Of a stretch of DNA of 64,000 nucleotides, positions 17,374-26,133 are shown in pieces. Source of the DNA: a bacterium OL-1 (GTDB lineage: Bacteria > Actinomycetota > Coriobacteriia > Coriobacteriales > Atopobiaceae); the NCBI GenBank assembly GCA_000752675.2, contig LM994625.1, forward strand, positions 252,655 through 316,654, in the 5' to 3' direction. Both the position numbers and the translations under genes were made by a program. The notes under the pieces were generated by a model. The model had not been told where the DNA came from. It saw only the letters and a program-made list of their open reading frames with translations, and made no database searches. How positions within the stretch are numbered: the stretch's first letter is position 1; each line of letters opens with the position of its first letter.

Positions 17374-17748
17374 CTACTTGGAACACCGTCCTCGCAAATC
17401 AATCTCTTTGTCCGCCTTGATTTCATACAAATTGATAATTTCCTCAATTAATTCCCTTGCCAACTGTGCTGTCATCAAATGGTCTTGGGCATGAACGAGC
17501 AGCACGTCAACGTCAACATGATCACCAGATGCCTCTTGAGTCAAAAGGCGCGTCTGGCACCTGTGTGCAAGCAGACTTTCTTTCTTGGATTCTTCAATAA
17601 GTTCGCGGGCCTTTATAAAATTATTGTCTCGCGCATATCCGAGCGCTTCAAAAGCTAAACTGCGAGCCTGACCCGCGGACGCGATGATTTCGAACGATAC
17701 TTCTTCTGAAGACCCAGGTGCTTCCGGCACATCACTCATCCCCTGCAT
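17374..17748 (-). CDS. celC: PTS lactose/cellobiose-family subunit IIA
   Basis: This 124-residue helical protein contains GQARSLAFEALGYARDNNF and LLVHAQDHLMTA, whose first His is the phosphorylated residue in this family. It takes phosphate from HPr and gives it to IIB. It overlaps the end of the regulator gene by 13 bases, which suggests translational coupling. An N-terminal extension of about 18 residues before EVSFEIIASAG is longer than usual; a start at Met4 is possible. Confidence 0.9.
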   Translation of the reverse strand: MQGMSDVPEAPGSSEEVSFEIIASAGQARSLAFEALGYARDNNFIKARELIEESKKESLLAHRCQTRLLTQEASGDHVDVDVLLVHAQDHLMTAQLARELIEEIINLYEIKADKEIDLRGRCSK

Positions 17749-19649
17749 GATTGGTTCCCCTTCCTAAGACAATCGATGAGACACTCCCATGTCTGCGTAT
17801 TAACTAGTTCGGAAATCGCTTCTTTGCTCACAAACAAATCGGCTAGAGACGCAAATGCGTCTGCTACGTCATTGCCACTTCGTGCATAAGAAACGAGAAA
17901 AACAGCACGAACATCGTGATTGAACTCATCCCAAGACAGAGGCTCATCAAGAAGAGCGACTGCCACTGCCGTTGTGCTTCCCTTTGCCTCGACGGGATGT
18001 GGAAGAGCCACCTGGTTCCCAAAGCACGTAGGTGCCACCTGCTCTCGCAAATCCACCGACTTACGTAGCGTCAAATCTGCAAATCCTGCAGAGACGATCG
18101 ATGAGCACATCATGTCCAACAGCGAGTTCTTGTCCTTCGCTTTCACGTGGGGAAAGAACAGCTCACGGGAAAACAATGATGTGGCATCGTTTGCATCTGC
18201 CCTCTCCAAAAGGCGTCGTATACCATTTCCAGCATCCCTATCGAAGAAGTAGCTAATCTGGCAAACTGGCACTGGAAGATCTGGCAGCGGGACCGTAGAG
18301 AAGACGTAATCGACATCGGAAAGATCTTTTCCGGCTACACTTGCGGCATCACATGTATCGCACCGCTCGAGCAATTCACCAAACTCTGAAATAAAGCGCT
18401 GGCGAAGCAAACGCGCACTCCCCATTCCAGAGGCGCACACCACTAGCACACGCATTTTTCGGGCTGGTGTTCGCCGACGTTCCAGCGAAAGCGCAAATGA
18501 CAGAGCGAGAAAACCAGTCTCGTCCTCATTTGGCATTGCACCATAGTGGCGCTCAAGCACTTTCCCCGCCTCAAGCGCCATTGTCCATGCAAGCGGATAG
18601 CGCAGCTTAGTCTCTTCGAGCAATGGATTCCTTGCAGGCATTCCATATCGAAGCCGCACTGAGAGCGGCACAATGTGGCGAGCAAGGTTCATTCGCAGTT
18701 CTAGGTCACTTCGAAGGTCTATCCGCATAGTAAGACGAACGGCATCAAGGATTTCACCGACAATATCCCAGACACTACCGCTGATTACGGTGCCATCCGT
18801 ATCAACCTCTTGGGAAAGAGCATCGATGGAATGCTTCCCTGCAAGGTGGATAGTAATGAAAGCAATCTCTGAACTTGGGAGATCTATCCCAAGGTCATTC
18901 CCGATGGCCTGGGCAAGTCGTTGCGCAGTAACGTTTTCGGGCAACGCCATAAGGCGTTCTCTCTGCTCGACATCCATAGGAACATAGCAACCTTGCTCTA
19001 TTCGCTCGGCCGCAACCACAAGGTGCACCACAAGATTCTGAAATGCGGTAGAGCTGATAGAGAAGTTATTCTCTCCAAGTACCCGCTCGACGGTCTTCCC
19101 TATTGTCTGCGCTCGATTAGATAACGCCTCAGTATTTTCGGTATCACCAACAAGAGAGGACGAGATGACCGAAGCAAGGCATGTACGTCTGTTGATTTCT
19201 GGCCCCTCGACACGAATCCCATACCGCGGACGCCTTACAAGCGAAAGCCCAAACTTGGAGAGTTCAGTTTCAACCTCATGCAAGTCCACGGAAACGCTTT
19301 GAGACGAAACGAAGAGGCGGTCGGCCAGATCTGGGACTCGCACCCAGCCATCGGTAAGTAGAAGGTAATTGAGGATACGGGGCACGCGCCTGACCGAACC
19401 AGCCTGCTCCTGTTCGACTTTATTGCCCCGATCAAGCCAAGTTTGAAATGCATCTTCATTAAGGACCTCGAGTTCATATACATTGTTTTTTCTCGAGAAC
19501 CGAATGAGAGCGATATCTTCAAGCATTTGGTTTGCCGCATGGACATGCGAACGCACTGTACGGGCACTCACTTTGAAACGTTCCATGAGCGTCTCAAGGG
19601 AATCACCCCCGTCATCAAGCAGTGTTTGTATGAGCTCGATGGTTCGCAT
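17736..19649 (-). CDS. licR: PRD-containing PTS-controlled transcription activator (LicR/MtlR type)
   Basis: This 637-residue protein has two N-terminal winged-helix motifs (MRTIELIQTLLDDGGD... and VPDLADRLFVSSQSVSVDL), two PTS regulation domains (about 170-390), an EIIB-like domain starting MRVLVVCASGMGSARLL (about 405-485), and a C-terminal EIIA domain with ALPHPVEAKGST. Such activators are switched by phosphorylation of His and Cys by the PTS and turn on the adjacent sugar operon. ATG 19649 follows AAGGAGG. It leads the beta-glucoside operon, so it probably controls its own transcription and that of the four genes after it. Confidence 0.92.
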   Translation of the reverse strand: MRTIELIQTLLDDGGDSLETLMERFKVSARTVRSHVHAANQMLEDIALIRFSRKNNVYELEVLNEDAFQTWLDRGNKVEQEQAGSVRRVPRILNYLLLTDGWVRVPDLADRLFVSSQSVSVDLHEVETELSKFGLSLVRRPRYGIRVEGPEINRRTCLASVISSSLVGDTENTEALSNRAQTIGKTVERVLGENNFSISSTAFQNLVVHLVVAAERIEQGCYVPMDVEQRERLMALPENVTAQRLAQAIGNDLGIDLPSSEIAFITIHLAGKHSIDALSQEVDTDGTVISGSVWDIVGEILDAVRLTMRIDLRSDLELRMNLARHIVPLSVRLRYGMPARNPLLEETKLRYPLAWTMALEAGKVLERHYGAMPNEDETGFLALSFALSLERRRTPARKMRVLVVCASGMGSARLLRQRFISEFGELLERCDTCDAASVAGKDLSDVDYVFSTVPLPDLPVPVCQISYFFDRDAGNGIRRLLERADANDATSLFSRELFFPHVKAKDKNSLLDMMCSSIVSAGFADLTLRKSVDLREQVAPTCFGNQVALPHPVEAKGSTTAVAVALLDEPLSWDEFNHDVRAVFLVSYARSGNDVADAFASLADLFVSKEAISELVNTQTWECLIDCLRKGNQSCRG

Positions 19650-19692
19650 CTTTCCTCCTTGGTTTTGCATATTAAAAAGTCGACAAGAAGCA

Positions 19693-19738
19693 TTCCATCA
19701 CGTCGCCTGCCACTTTCGTGGCAGGCGACGTGATGGAA
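19693..19738. promoter_or_regulatory. 21-bp perfect hairpin in the leader of the PTS regulator
   Basis: The arms 19693-19713 and 19718-19738 are perfectly complementary over 21 bp around a 4-base TTTC loop; the inner part is CGTCGCCTGCCAC. It ends 44 bases upstream of the regulator start. No poly-T follows directly on either strand, so it is not an ordinary terminator. It could mark the upstream boundary of the operon or act in leader control. Confidence 0.6.
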
Positions 19739-19860
19739 CTGCGCGTTTATATCCACCTGCAACATAGCCGCAGCACAAGCGAAACGAGTTATGGCTCCCG
19801 AAACAATCGCTGAGTCAATAGTCCTGGGCTGAGAGTTCTTATCGTGCTTTCCGGCCGATG

Positions 19861-19927
19861 GTGTTGAGAACTTTTCGGACGTTTTAAGCCGTGTGGAAGC
19901 CCCATTCTGGCGAATTCCTTCTCATCA
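19861..19927. repeat. Repeat family B, copy 2
   Basis: It runs from GTGTTGAGAAC to TTCTCATCA with interior CGGACGTTTTAAGCCGTGTGG and CCATTCTGGCGAATTC. It lies just past the 3' end of the MFS gene. Copy 3 lies just before the 5' end of the same gene in the same orientation. Confidence 0.85.
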
Positions 19928-19942
19928 GTACAAGGCGGGTCG

Positions 19943-21289
19943 TCAACGCCCCCCAGTCCGCCGCCGCCCTATTGCCGCCAGCGTGGGAACAACCGCCAGC
20001 GACACCAACGCCCCCGCCAAGAAGATGAGCGACGAGGGAGTAAACCCATCCCCCACCACGCCAAAGCCGCCAATGGCGCCAGACCCGGAGCTCACCGCCG
20101 ACCCAATCCACGGTCCCACAAGCATGGGGACCAGTACAACCATGAACATGCGCACGCCCTGGAGAACCCCCGCGCGGTCGGCCGGAGTATTGTTGCGCAC
20201 CTCGGCCGCAAAGCAGGCCACGGCCCCCAGATACCCGCACAGCATGAGGACCGAGCCCACAAAGACGCCCGCAACGCTCGTGAGAAGCGTGAGCACCAGG
20301 CAGCCCGCCACAAAAAGCGCCAGCGGCAGGCGCACGGCGCGCTCAAAGCCCAGCCGGTCCAGGCGCCTGCCGTAGAAGATGGTGAAGACGGCCGCAATCA
20401 CAATGCCCGGAGCCATCACAAATACGTATCCTTCGCCAAGCACATAGGGAAGTCGCAGGTAGAGCACGTAGTACGGCATAAAGACCTGAAGTGCCGTCGA
20501 GAAGATGCAGTAGCCGAGAAGCACCAGGTAGAGCACCGGGTTCTCACGCATCGCCGCAGGCGAGAAACCCCGCGCCACCCCGTGCAGCCAGGCCTGCTCG
20601 ACCGTAGGTGCCGGGTGGGAATCGCGCATGAGGACGCCGGCCACCACCGCAGCCGCCCCCACCAGCACGCCAACGGCCACAAAGAGAGACGGGTAGTCGT
20701 ACGTCACGGTGCCGTCATCACCCACGTGCATGAGGGCCATCGCACCGCCAAAGACGGCCAGCATCGCGATGAGCGGCATCGCAGAGTTCACACCCTCCAC
20801 ACGCCCGCGGTTTGTCTCGTCCGTCACGCCGGTGAGCCAAGCGTTGAACGCCGCATCGTTGGAAAGGCTTCCAAAGAACGTCATCACGCAGTCGAAGATA
20901 ATCGTGAGAGTGACGCCCATGCGTGCCGCCTGGGCGGCATCCGGCGAAAGCGCGTCCGAGATTCCCTGGATTGCCGCAAACCCAATGATCGAGACGCCCC
21001 ACAGAGCCGCTCCCGCCACCACAAAGACCTTGCGGCGGCGCACGCGGTCCGACCACGCGCCCACAAACAGCGTGGTCAGCGTGGCCGTAAGCGCCGAGGC
21101 AGAGACCATGAGAGCAACGTCTTGCAGCGATGCTCCAAAGGAGTCCTGGACAAACAGGTTGAGAAAGTTATTCTCGACCGCCCAAGCAACCTGCCCCACA
21201 AAGGCGAGAAGCACGATGACCAGCCAGGTAGTTCGAGATATTGTGGGCCTGGTGTCACGCAATGCGGTAGGTCCGGTCTTGTCTGCCAT
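19943..21289 (-). CDS. MFS transporter, sugar/glycoside type
   Basis: This 448-residue protein has about 12 membrane segments. VAWAVENNFLNLFVQDSFG in segment 1 and GAWSDRVRRRKVFVVAG between segments 2 and 3 are MFS signatures. DETNRGRVEGVNSAMPL in the middle and ENPVLYLVLLGYCIF starting the second half resemble glycoside-cation symporter-like MFS proteins. ATG 21289 has AGGGGAG upstream; the earlier frame start lacks one. It is downstream of a GH2 glycosidase gene on the same strand, so import of the glycosidase substrate or product is plausible. It is bracketed by two family B repeats. Confidence 0.85.
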   Translation of the reverse strand: MADKTGPTALRDTRPTISRTTWLVIVLLAFVGQVAWAVENNFLNLFVQDSFGASLQDVALMVSASALTATLTTLFVGAWSDRVRRRKVFVVAGAALWGVSIIGFAAIQGISDALSPDAAQAARMGVTLTIIFDCVMTFFGSLSNDAAFNAWLTGVTDETNRGRVEGVNSAMPLIAMLAVFGGAMALMHVGDDGTVTYDYPSLFVAVGVLVGAAAVVAGVLMRDSHPAPTVEQAWLHGVARGFSPAAMRENPVLYLVLLGYCIFSTALQVFMPYYVLYLRLPYVLGEGYVFVMAPGIVIAAVFTIFYGRRLDRLGFERAVRLPLALFVAGCLVLTLLTSVAGVFVGSVLMLCGYLGAVACFAAEVRNNTPADRAGVLQGVRMFMVVLVPMLVGPWIGSAVSSGSGAIGGFGVVGDGFTPSSLIFLAGALVSLAVVPTLAAIGRRRTGGR

Positions 21290-21330
21290 GGCTACTTCTC
21301 CCCTCTCGGCATCCCCCGACATGCCTCCTG

Positions 21331-21404
21331 GTGCTGTTGAGAACTATTCGGACGTTTTGTGCCGTGTGGAGGCGCCATTCTGGCGAATTTCTTCTCAACA
21401 GCGC
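21331..21404. repeat. Repeat family B, copy 3 (best-preserved, 74 bp)
   Basis: GTGCTGTTGAGAAC at the left and TTCTCAACAGCGC at the right form near-perfect terminal inverted repeats. The interior CGGACGTTTTGTGCCGTGTGG and GCGCCATTCTGGCGAAT matches copy 2 closely. It lies between the GH2 and MFS genes. Confidence 0.85.
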
Positions 21405-21423
21405 ACGTGAGGCAACCTGCCAC

Positions 21424-23256
21424 CTACAGCAGCAGCTTGTTCACCCGACGGTCATAGCTGAGAAGTCCGTTGGTCTCCTCCTCCACGTCCGAGAGCTGCG
21501 TGTACACGTAGCCAGAAAGCCCCTTGACCTCGAGCGCGTTTACCTTGTCGAGAAGCGCCCGCACCGCGCGACGCCACTCCCTCAAACTGGTAAACCCAGC
21601 GTAGCCATACGGCTCCAGAAACGAGCTGTGGCCCTTAACGTGCCAGGTCAGCCCGCCAAACTCAGAGATCACAAAGGCGCGGGACGAGCCACGCGGAAGG
21701 TGCACGCGGAGCTTCCGGAAGTAGTTATGCTCGCTCACAAAGTCACCGCAGCCCTGGTCAAACCAACCGCTGGTAGCGTCGATGGGCCGCGTAGGATCGA
21801 TTGCACGCACGCGACGGACGGCATCGCGCGCGTTGAACTGCCCCCAGCCCTCGTTAAAGAGGACCCACGTCACAATGCAGGGGTGATTGCGCAGGTAGCG
21901 CACCGTGTCCTCGCAGTCGCGCATCCACTCTTCCTGGAAGGCAGGGTCTGCCGAGGAGAGACGCACCTGGTGAGATGCGGTGTCGTCGCGGAAATGCCCG
22001 CAGGCAAAGCGTGAAATAGTGGGCTTCTGGTTGACCTGCCACATGTTGTAGGGAGCCGTGCCACCGCTTACCATGTCCTGCCAGACAAGCATGCCCAAGC
22101 GATCGCAGAGCCAATACCAGCGGTCCCGCTCAACCTTGATGTGCTTGCGCAGCATGTTAAAGCCAAGGTCCCTTGCAGCCTTGATGTCTGCCTCCAGCGC
22201 GCTTGCCGAGGGCGCCGTGAGAAGGCCGTCCGACCAGTATCCCTGGTCGAGAAGGCCGCGCAGGAAGAGCGGCTGATGGTTGAGGCAGAAGCGCGGCACG
22301 CCCTCGGCGTCCGGCTCTACGGAAACAGTACGAAAGGCGCAGTAGCTCGCCACCACGTCCTCGCCGTACTCGATGCGCAGACCGTAGAGATAGGGGTCTT
22401 CCGGGCACCACAGATGTGGCGCCTTAACGGGAATTCGCACGGCCACGCTCTTCTCGGTCGCCACCATCGCGCCGCGGGCGAGCAGCGCGCCCTCCGCCGA
22501 GAGGAGTGACAGGCGCAGCTCCTCGCCCGGCCGCACTATCCGTGCGCTCACTGAGACGTCACCGGCATCCGGGCTGGCGTCAATGAGCAGCTCCTCAATG
22601 TGGTTCTCGGGCACGCGCTCCCACCACACGTCCTGCCAGATGCCGCTCTGCGCGGTGTACCAGATGGTCCCGCACTGAAGCAGCTGCTTGCCGCGCGGAT
22701 GCGACTCGGTGTCGCTGGGGTCTCGAACGCATAGGGCAAGCTCGTTATTCTCGCCAGGCAGCAGAAGGTCTGTTACGTCGAACGAGAAGGGCAGGTAGCC
22801 GCCGGCATGCGTACCGGCAAGGCGTCCGTTCACGTAGCAGGCGCAGGCGTAGTCCACAGCGTCAAAGTGGAGGAGCAGCCGCTCGCCGGCCTCGAGCGCA
22901 GGCACGTCGAACGTGCGCCGATACCACAGCAGCTCGTCCGGCTTGAGCTGGCGTCCCACGCCCGAGAGCAGAGCCTCCGGCGAGAAGGGCACGCGGATGC
23001 GCTGGGGGAACTCCGCAGGTACGGCAGTCGTGCGCTCCGGCGCGGGCCCGCCGGGGTTGGAGGCAAACGCGCACTCCCACCAGCCGTTGAGGCTCCCCCA
23101 CGCGTCGCGGCCAAACTGGGGATGCGGATGGGTGACAGGCGCAGGTGCGTCTTCACCGTCGGTACGCAGCCCCTCTCCCCAAGGTGTCCAGAGGGGCAGC
23201 GGGTCTTGCCGCTCGTGCGTTCGGAGCCTGCCCGCAAGCATGCGCCGGATGTCCAT
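21424..23256 (-). CDS. Glycoside hydrolase family 2 protein (beta-galactosidase/glucuronidase-like)
   Basis: This 610-residue enzyme has the GH2 order: an N-terminal jelly-roll (WYRRTFDVP, HFDAVDYACACYVNG, about 40-220), an immunoglobulin-like domain (about 220-330), and a TIM barrel. In the barrel, FNEGWGQ holds the acid/base Glu469 and FVISEFGGL the nucleophile Glu532. It is shorter than LacZ and close in size to beta-glucuronidases and the small beta-galactosidases. No signal peptide is seen, so it acts inside the cell, probably on a glycoside brought in by the neighbouring MFS protein. The sugar specificity cannot be read from the sequence. Confidence 0.88.
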   Translation of the reverse strand: MDIRRMLAGRLRTHERQDPLPLWTPWGEGLRTDGEDAPAPVTHPHPQFGRDAWGSLNGWWECAFASNPGGPAPERTTAVPAEFPQRIRVPFSPEALLSGVGRQLKPDELLWYRRTFDVPALEAGERLLLHFDAVDYACACYVNGRLAGTHAGGYLPFSFDVTDLLLPGENNELALCVRDPSDTESHPRGKQLLQCGTIWYTAQSGIWQDVWWERVPENHIEELLIDASPDAGDVSVSARIVRPGEELRLSLLSAEGALLARGAMVATEKSVAVRIPVKAPHLWCPEDPYLYGLRIEYGEDVVASYCAFRTVSVEPDAEGVPRFCLNHQPLFLRGLLDQGYWSDGLLTAPSASALEADIKAARDLGFNMLRKHIKVERDRWYWLCDRLGMLVWQDMVSGGTAPYNMWQVNQKPTISRFACGHFRDDTASHQVRLSSADPAFQEEWMRDCEDTVRYLRNHPCIVTWVLFNEGWGQFNARDAVRRVRAIDPTRPIDATSGWFDQGCGDFVSEHNYFRKLRVHLPRGSSRAFVISEFGGLTWHVKGHSSFLEPYGYAGFTSLREWRRAVRALLDKVNALEVKGLSGYVYTQLSDVEEETNGLLSYDRRVNKLLL

Positions 23257-23376
23257 GACCTCACCGTCCCGTGTTGGCTACGCGCCCTCTACCTGCGGAG
23301 AGTTTAGCAGCACTGCCACTTGCGCCTGCAGCATCCCCGCGACCGGTGGATGCGCGTCTCTCGCCATGAGCCCGCC

Positions 23377-23440
23377 ACACATTCGTACTCAAATGTGTAT
23401 CGCGCCCAGGTCGATACACAATCGCGTCCCGAACGTGTAT
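23377..23440. repeat. Cluster of GTGTATCG inverted and direct repeats
   Basis: ACACATT/AATGTGT arms are followed by GTGTATCG-(9 bases)-CGATACAC and a further GTGTATCGCGC, giving three half-sites in 64 bases. It lies 120 bases upstream of the GH2 gene and just past the stop of the UvrA-like gene. It could be an operator for GH2/MFS or another repeat remnant. Confidence 0.5.
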
Positions 23441-23455
23441 CGCGCGGGTGCGCAC

Positions 23456-25999
23456 TCAACTACGAGAAGACGCCCCCAGCTCCTCGGCCAGGTACCGTCC
23501 CGTCACCGAGGCCCCGCACCCGGCCACGTCCTCCGGCGTGCCGGCGCACACGATGCACCCGCCAGCCTCGCCGCCGCCCGGCCCCATGTCAATCACGTAG
23601 TCGGCGTTGGCAATCATGTCCAAGTCGTGCTCGATCACCACCACGGTGGCGCCATGCTCCACCAGCCCCTGCAGCACGCCGAGAAGCACCTCCACATCCA
23701 GCGGATGCAGGCCGATTGTGGGCTCGTCAAAGACGAAGAGCGTGCCCTCCTGGCTGCGACCGATCTCGCTCGAGAGCTTGAGGCGCTGCGCCTCGCCGCC
23801 GGAGAGCGCCGGCGTGGCCTCGCCCAGCGTGAGGTAGCCCAGGCCAATGTCCGAGAGCGTCTGCAGCTTGGCGGCCACGCGGCGCAGCCGGCCAAGCCGC
23901 CCCAGCGCCTCGTCCACGGTCATCTCCATGAGCTGCGGCAGGCTCACGTAGTCGTCCTTCTCGCCACCCGCGCCACGCGTGGTGTGCCGGCGGACCTCCC
24001 ATGCCGCCTGCGCATAGCGAGAGCCGTGGCAGTCTGGGCAGTCAATCTCGACGTCGGGAAGAAACTGCACGTCAAGCGATATGGTCCCGGTTCCGTCACA
24101 GGTGGGACACCGGAGCGACCCCGTGTTGTACGAGAAGTCCCCCGCATGCAGTCCGCGGGCCTTGGCGTCAGTGGTCTGCGCGAAGGCGCGCCGCAGGTCG
24201 TCCATCACGCCCGAGTACGTGGCCACTGTAGAGCGCACGTTTGCGCCGATGGGCGTGGAGTCGATGAGGCACACACGCCGGATGCCCGGCGCATCGCAGG
24301 TACGCACGTAAGCGGGCAGAGGCTCGCCCTCGATGCCCGCCCTAAGCGCCGGCACCAGGCTCTCGAGCACCATCGTCGTCTTGCCGGAGCCAGAGACGCC
24401 GGTCACGACCACCATGCGACCCTGTGGCACGTCCACGGAAAGCGGCCGCACGGTGTGGATCCGCCCGGTCTCAAGGTGAATGCGACCCAGGTCAAACATG
24501 GTGCTACTCTCGGCGCGCTGCCGGGTGCGAATCACGCACTCGCCCGAGAGGAAAGGCGCTATGCGAGATGCCCCATCCTTCTCGACCTCGCAGACGCTTC
24601 CCTGGCAGATGATGGTGCCGCCGTTCTTGCCCGAGCCCGGCCCCACCTCGATGAGGTGGTCCGCATGGCGCAGCACCCGCACGTCATGGTCCACCACCAC
24701 AACGGAGTTGCCGTCGGCGAGAAGGTCGTCCACAACGCCGAGAAGCCCCTCGACGTTCGAGGGGTGCAGGCCAATGGATGGCTCGTCAAGCACGTAGAGC
24801 ACGCCCGTCGTGCGGTTGCGCACGGCGCGGGCAAGTTGCACGCGCTGGCGCTCGCCGTTGGAGAGCGTGGAGCTGGCGCGGTCGAGCGCCAGGTAGCCCA
24901 AGCCCAGCTGCCGCAGGCGCGCGATGGGCTCGGCCATGGATGTCACGATCTGCTCGGCCATGGGCGCGACCTCGGCCGGCAGCGTAGCCGCCACGCCGGG
25001 CAGCCATGCCGCAAGCTCGTCCAGCGTCATCGCCGTGGCCTCGGCCAGGTTGATGCCACGTACCTGCGGGTCTCTCGCGGCTGCCGAGAGGCGCGTGCCA
25101 TGGCAGTCCGGGCACGGCCCCTCGCGTAGGAACTTGGCAACGCGCTTCATGCCCTTCTCGTCCTTCACGCGGGTGAGCGCGTTCTCCACGGAGTAGACGG
25201 CACTGTAGTAGGTAAAGTCCATCTCGCCTGCGGTATTGGTCTTCTCGTTGTGGTAGAGAAGGTGGTGCTTCTCGGCGGGGCCATGCAGGACAAACTCGCG
25301 CTCCTTGGGCGTGAGGTCGCGGAAGGGGACGTCCGTGCGAACCCCCGAGTCCCGAGCGATGTCCGCCATGAGGCTCCACATGAGGCTTCCCCAGGGCTTC
25401 ACTGCCCCCTGGTCAATGCTCAGGCTCTCGTCTGGCACGAGCGTGGACTCGTCGACCACGCGAGACACGCCCGTCCCGCCGCAGGTAGGGCAGGCACCCG
25501 TCGAATTGAAGGCCAGCTCCTCGGCCCCGCGCCCATAGAACTTCTCGCCGCAGACGGGGCACACGATGGGTTGCTCGAGTGCCACGTTCATGGTGGGCGG
25601 GCAGCGGTGCCCGTTTGGGCAGGTGTACGAGCCAACGCGCGAGAAGAGCAGCCGCAGACCGTTCAAGAGCTCGGTCGAGGTGCCAAAGGTCGAGCGCACG
25701 CCGGGCACACCCGGTCGCTGCCGCAGTGCGAGGGCGGCGGGCACGTGCTCGACCAGGTCGACGTCGGCGCGGGTGGACTGCGTGAGGCGGCGGCGCGTGT
25801 AGGTCGAGAGCGCCTCGAGGTAGCGGCGGCTGCCCTCGGCATAGAGCACGCCCAGAGCCAGGCTCGACTTGCCGGAGCCGGAGACCCCGGCGATGCCCAC
25901 AAGCTCGCCAAGTGGCACGGATACGTCAACGTTCTTGAGGTTGTGCACGCGTGCGCCGCGGACCTCGATGGCGCGCGGAGCGGAGTTGCTGCGAGACAT
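23456..25999 (-). CDS. UvrA paralogue lacking the UvrB-binding domain (UvrA2-like)
   Basis: This 847-residue tandem ABC ATPase has Walker A motifs GVSGSGKSS and GVSGSGKTT, signatures LSNGERQRV and LSGGEAQRL, and zinc-finger Cys pairs CPVC, CPTC and CPDC. In standard UvrA about 115 residues of UvrB-binding domain follow GEPxCP. Here RVGSYTCPNGHRCPPTM runs almost directly into CPVCGEKF, so that domain is missing. This is the architecture of UvrA2/DrrC-like proteins, linked in other bacteria to DNA-drug tolerance rather than core excision repair. ATG 25999 follows AAAGGA; the upstream open frame has no homology. It appears to be a single-gene unit. Confidence 0.88.
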   Translation of the reverse strand: MSRSNSAPRAIEVRGARVHNLKNVDVSVPLGELVGIAGVSGSGKSSLALGVLYAEGSRRYLEALSTYTRRRLTQSTRADVDLVEHVPAALALRQRPGVPGVRSTFGTSTELLNGLRLLFSRVGSYTCPNGHRCPPTMNVALEQPIVCPVCGEKFYGRGAEELAFNSTGACPTCGGTGVSRVVDESTLVPDESLSIDQGAVKPWGSLMWSLMADIARDSGVRTDVPFRDLTPKEREFVLHGPAEKHHLLYHNEKTNTAGEMDFTYYSAVYSVENALTRVKDEKGMKRVAKFLREGPCPDCHGTRLSAAARDPQVRGINLAEATAMTLDELAAWLPGVAATLPAEVAPMAEQIVTSMAEPIARLRQLGLGYLALDRASSTLSNGERQRVQLARAVRNRTTGVLYVLDEPSIGLHPSNVEGLLGVVDDLLADGNSVVVVDHDVRVLRHADHLIEVGPGSGKNGGTIICQGSVCEVEKDGASRIAPFLSGECVIRTRQRAESSTMFDLGRIHLETGRIHTVRPLSVDVPQGRMVVVTGVSGSGKTTMVLESLVPALRAGIEGEPLPAYVRTCDAPGIRRVCLIDSTPIGANVRSTVATYSGVMDDLRRAFAQTTDAKARGLHAGDFSYNTGSLRCPTCDGTGTISLDVQFLPDVEIDCPDCHGSRYAQAAWEVRRHTTRGAGGEKDDYVSLPQLMEMTVDEALGRLGRLRRVAAKLQTLSDIGLGYLTLGEATPALSGGEAQRLKLSSEIGRSQEGTLFVFDEPTIGLHPLDVEVLLGVLQGLVEHGATVVVIEHDLDMIANADYVIDMGPGGGEAGGCIVCAGTPEDVAGCGASVTGRYLAEELGASSRS

Positions 26000-26133
26000 G
26001 CTTGGGTCCTTTCCTTGGCTTCTGCACCGTATGGTACGGCAGGGCCACATACAACACTGCCGGCCGCTTCCTCTCGAACACATTGCGTATAGTGTGTCCG
26101 TTGTTATCCCAAGCGGAATGAATGTAAGCGCGC

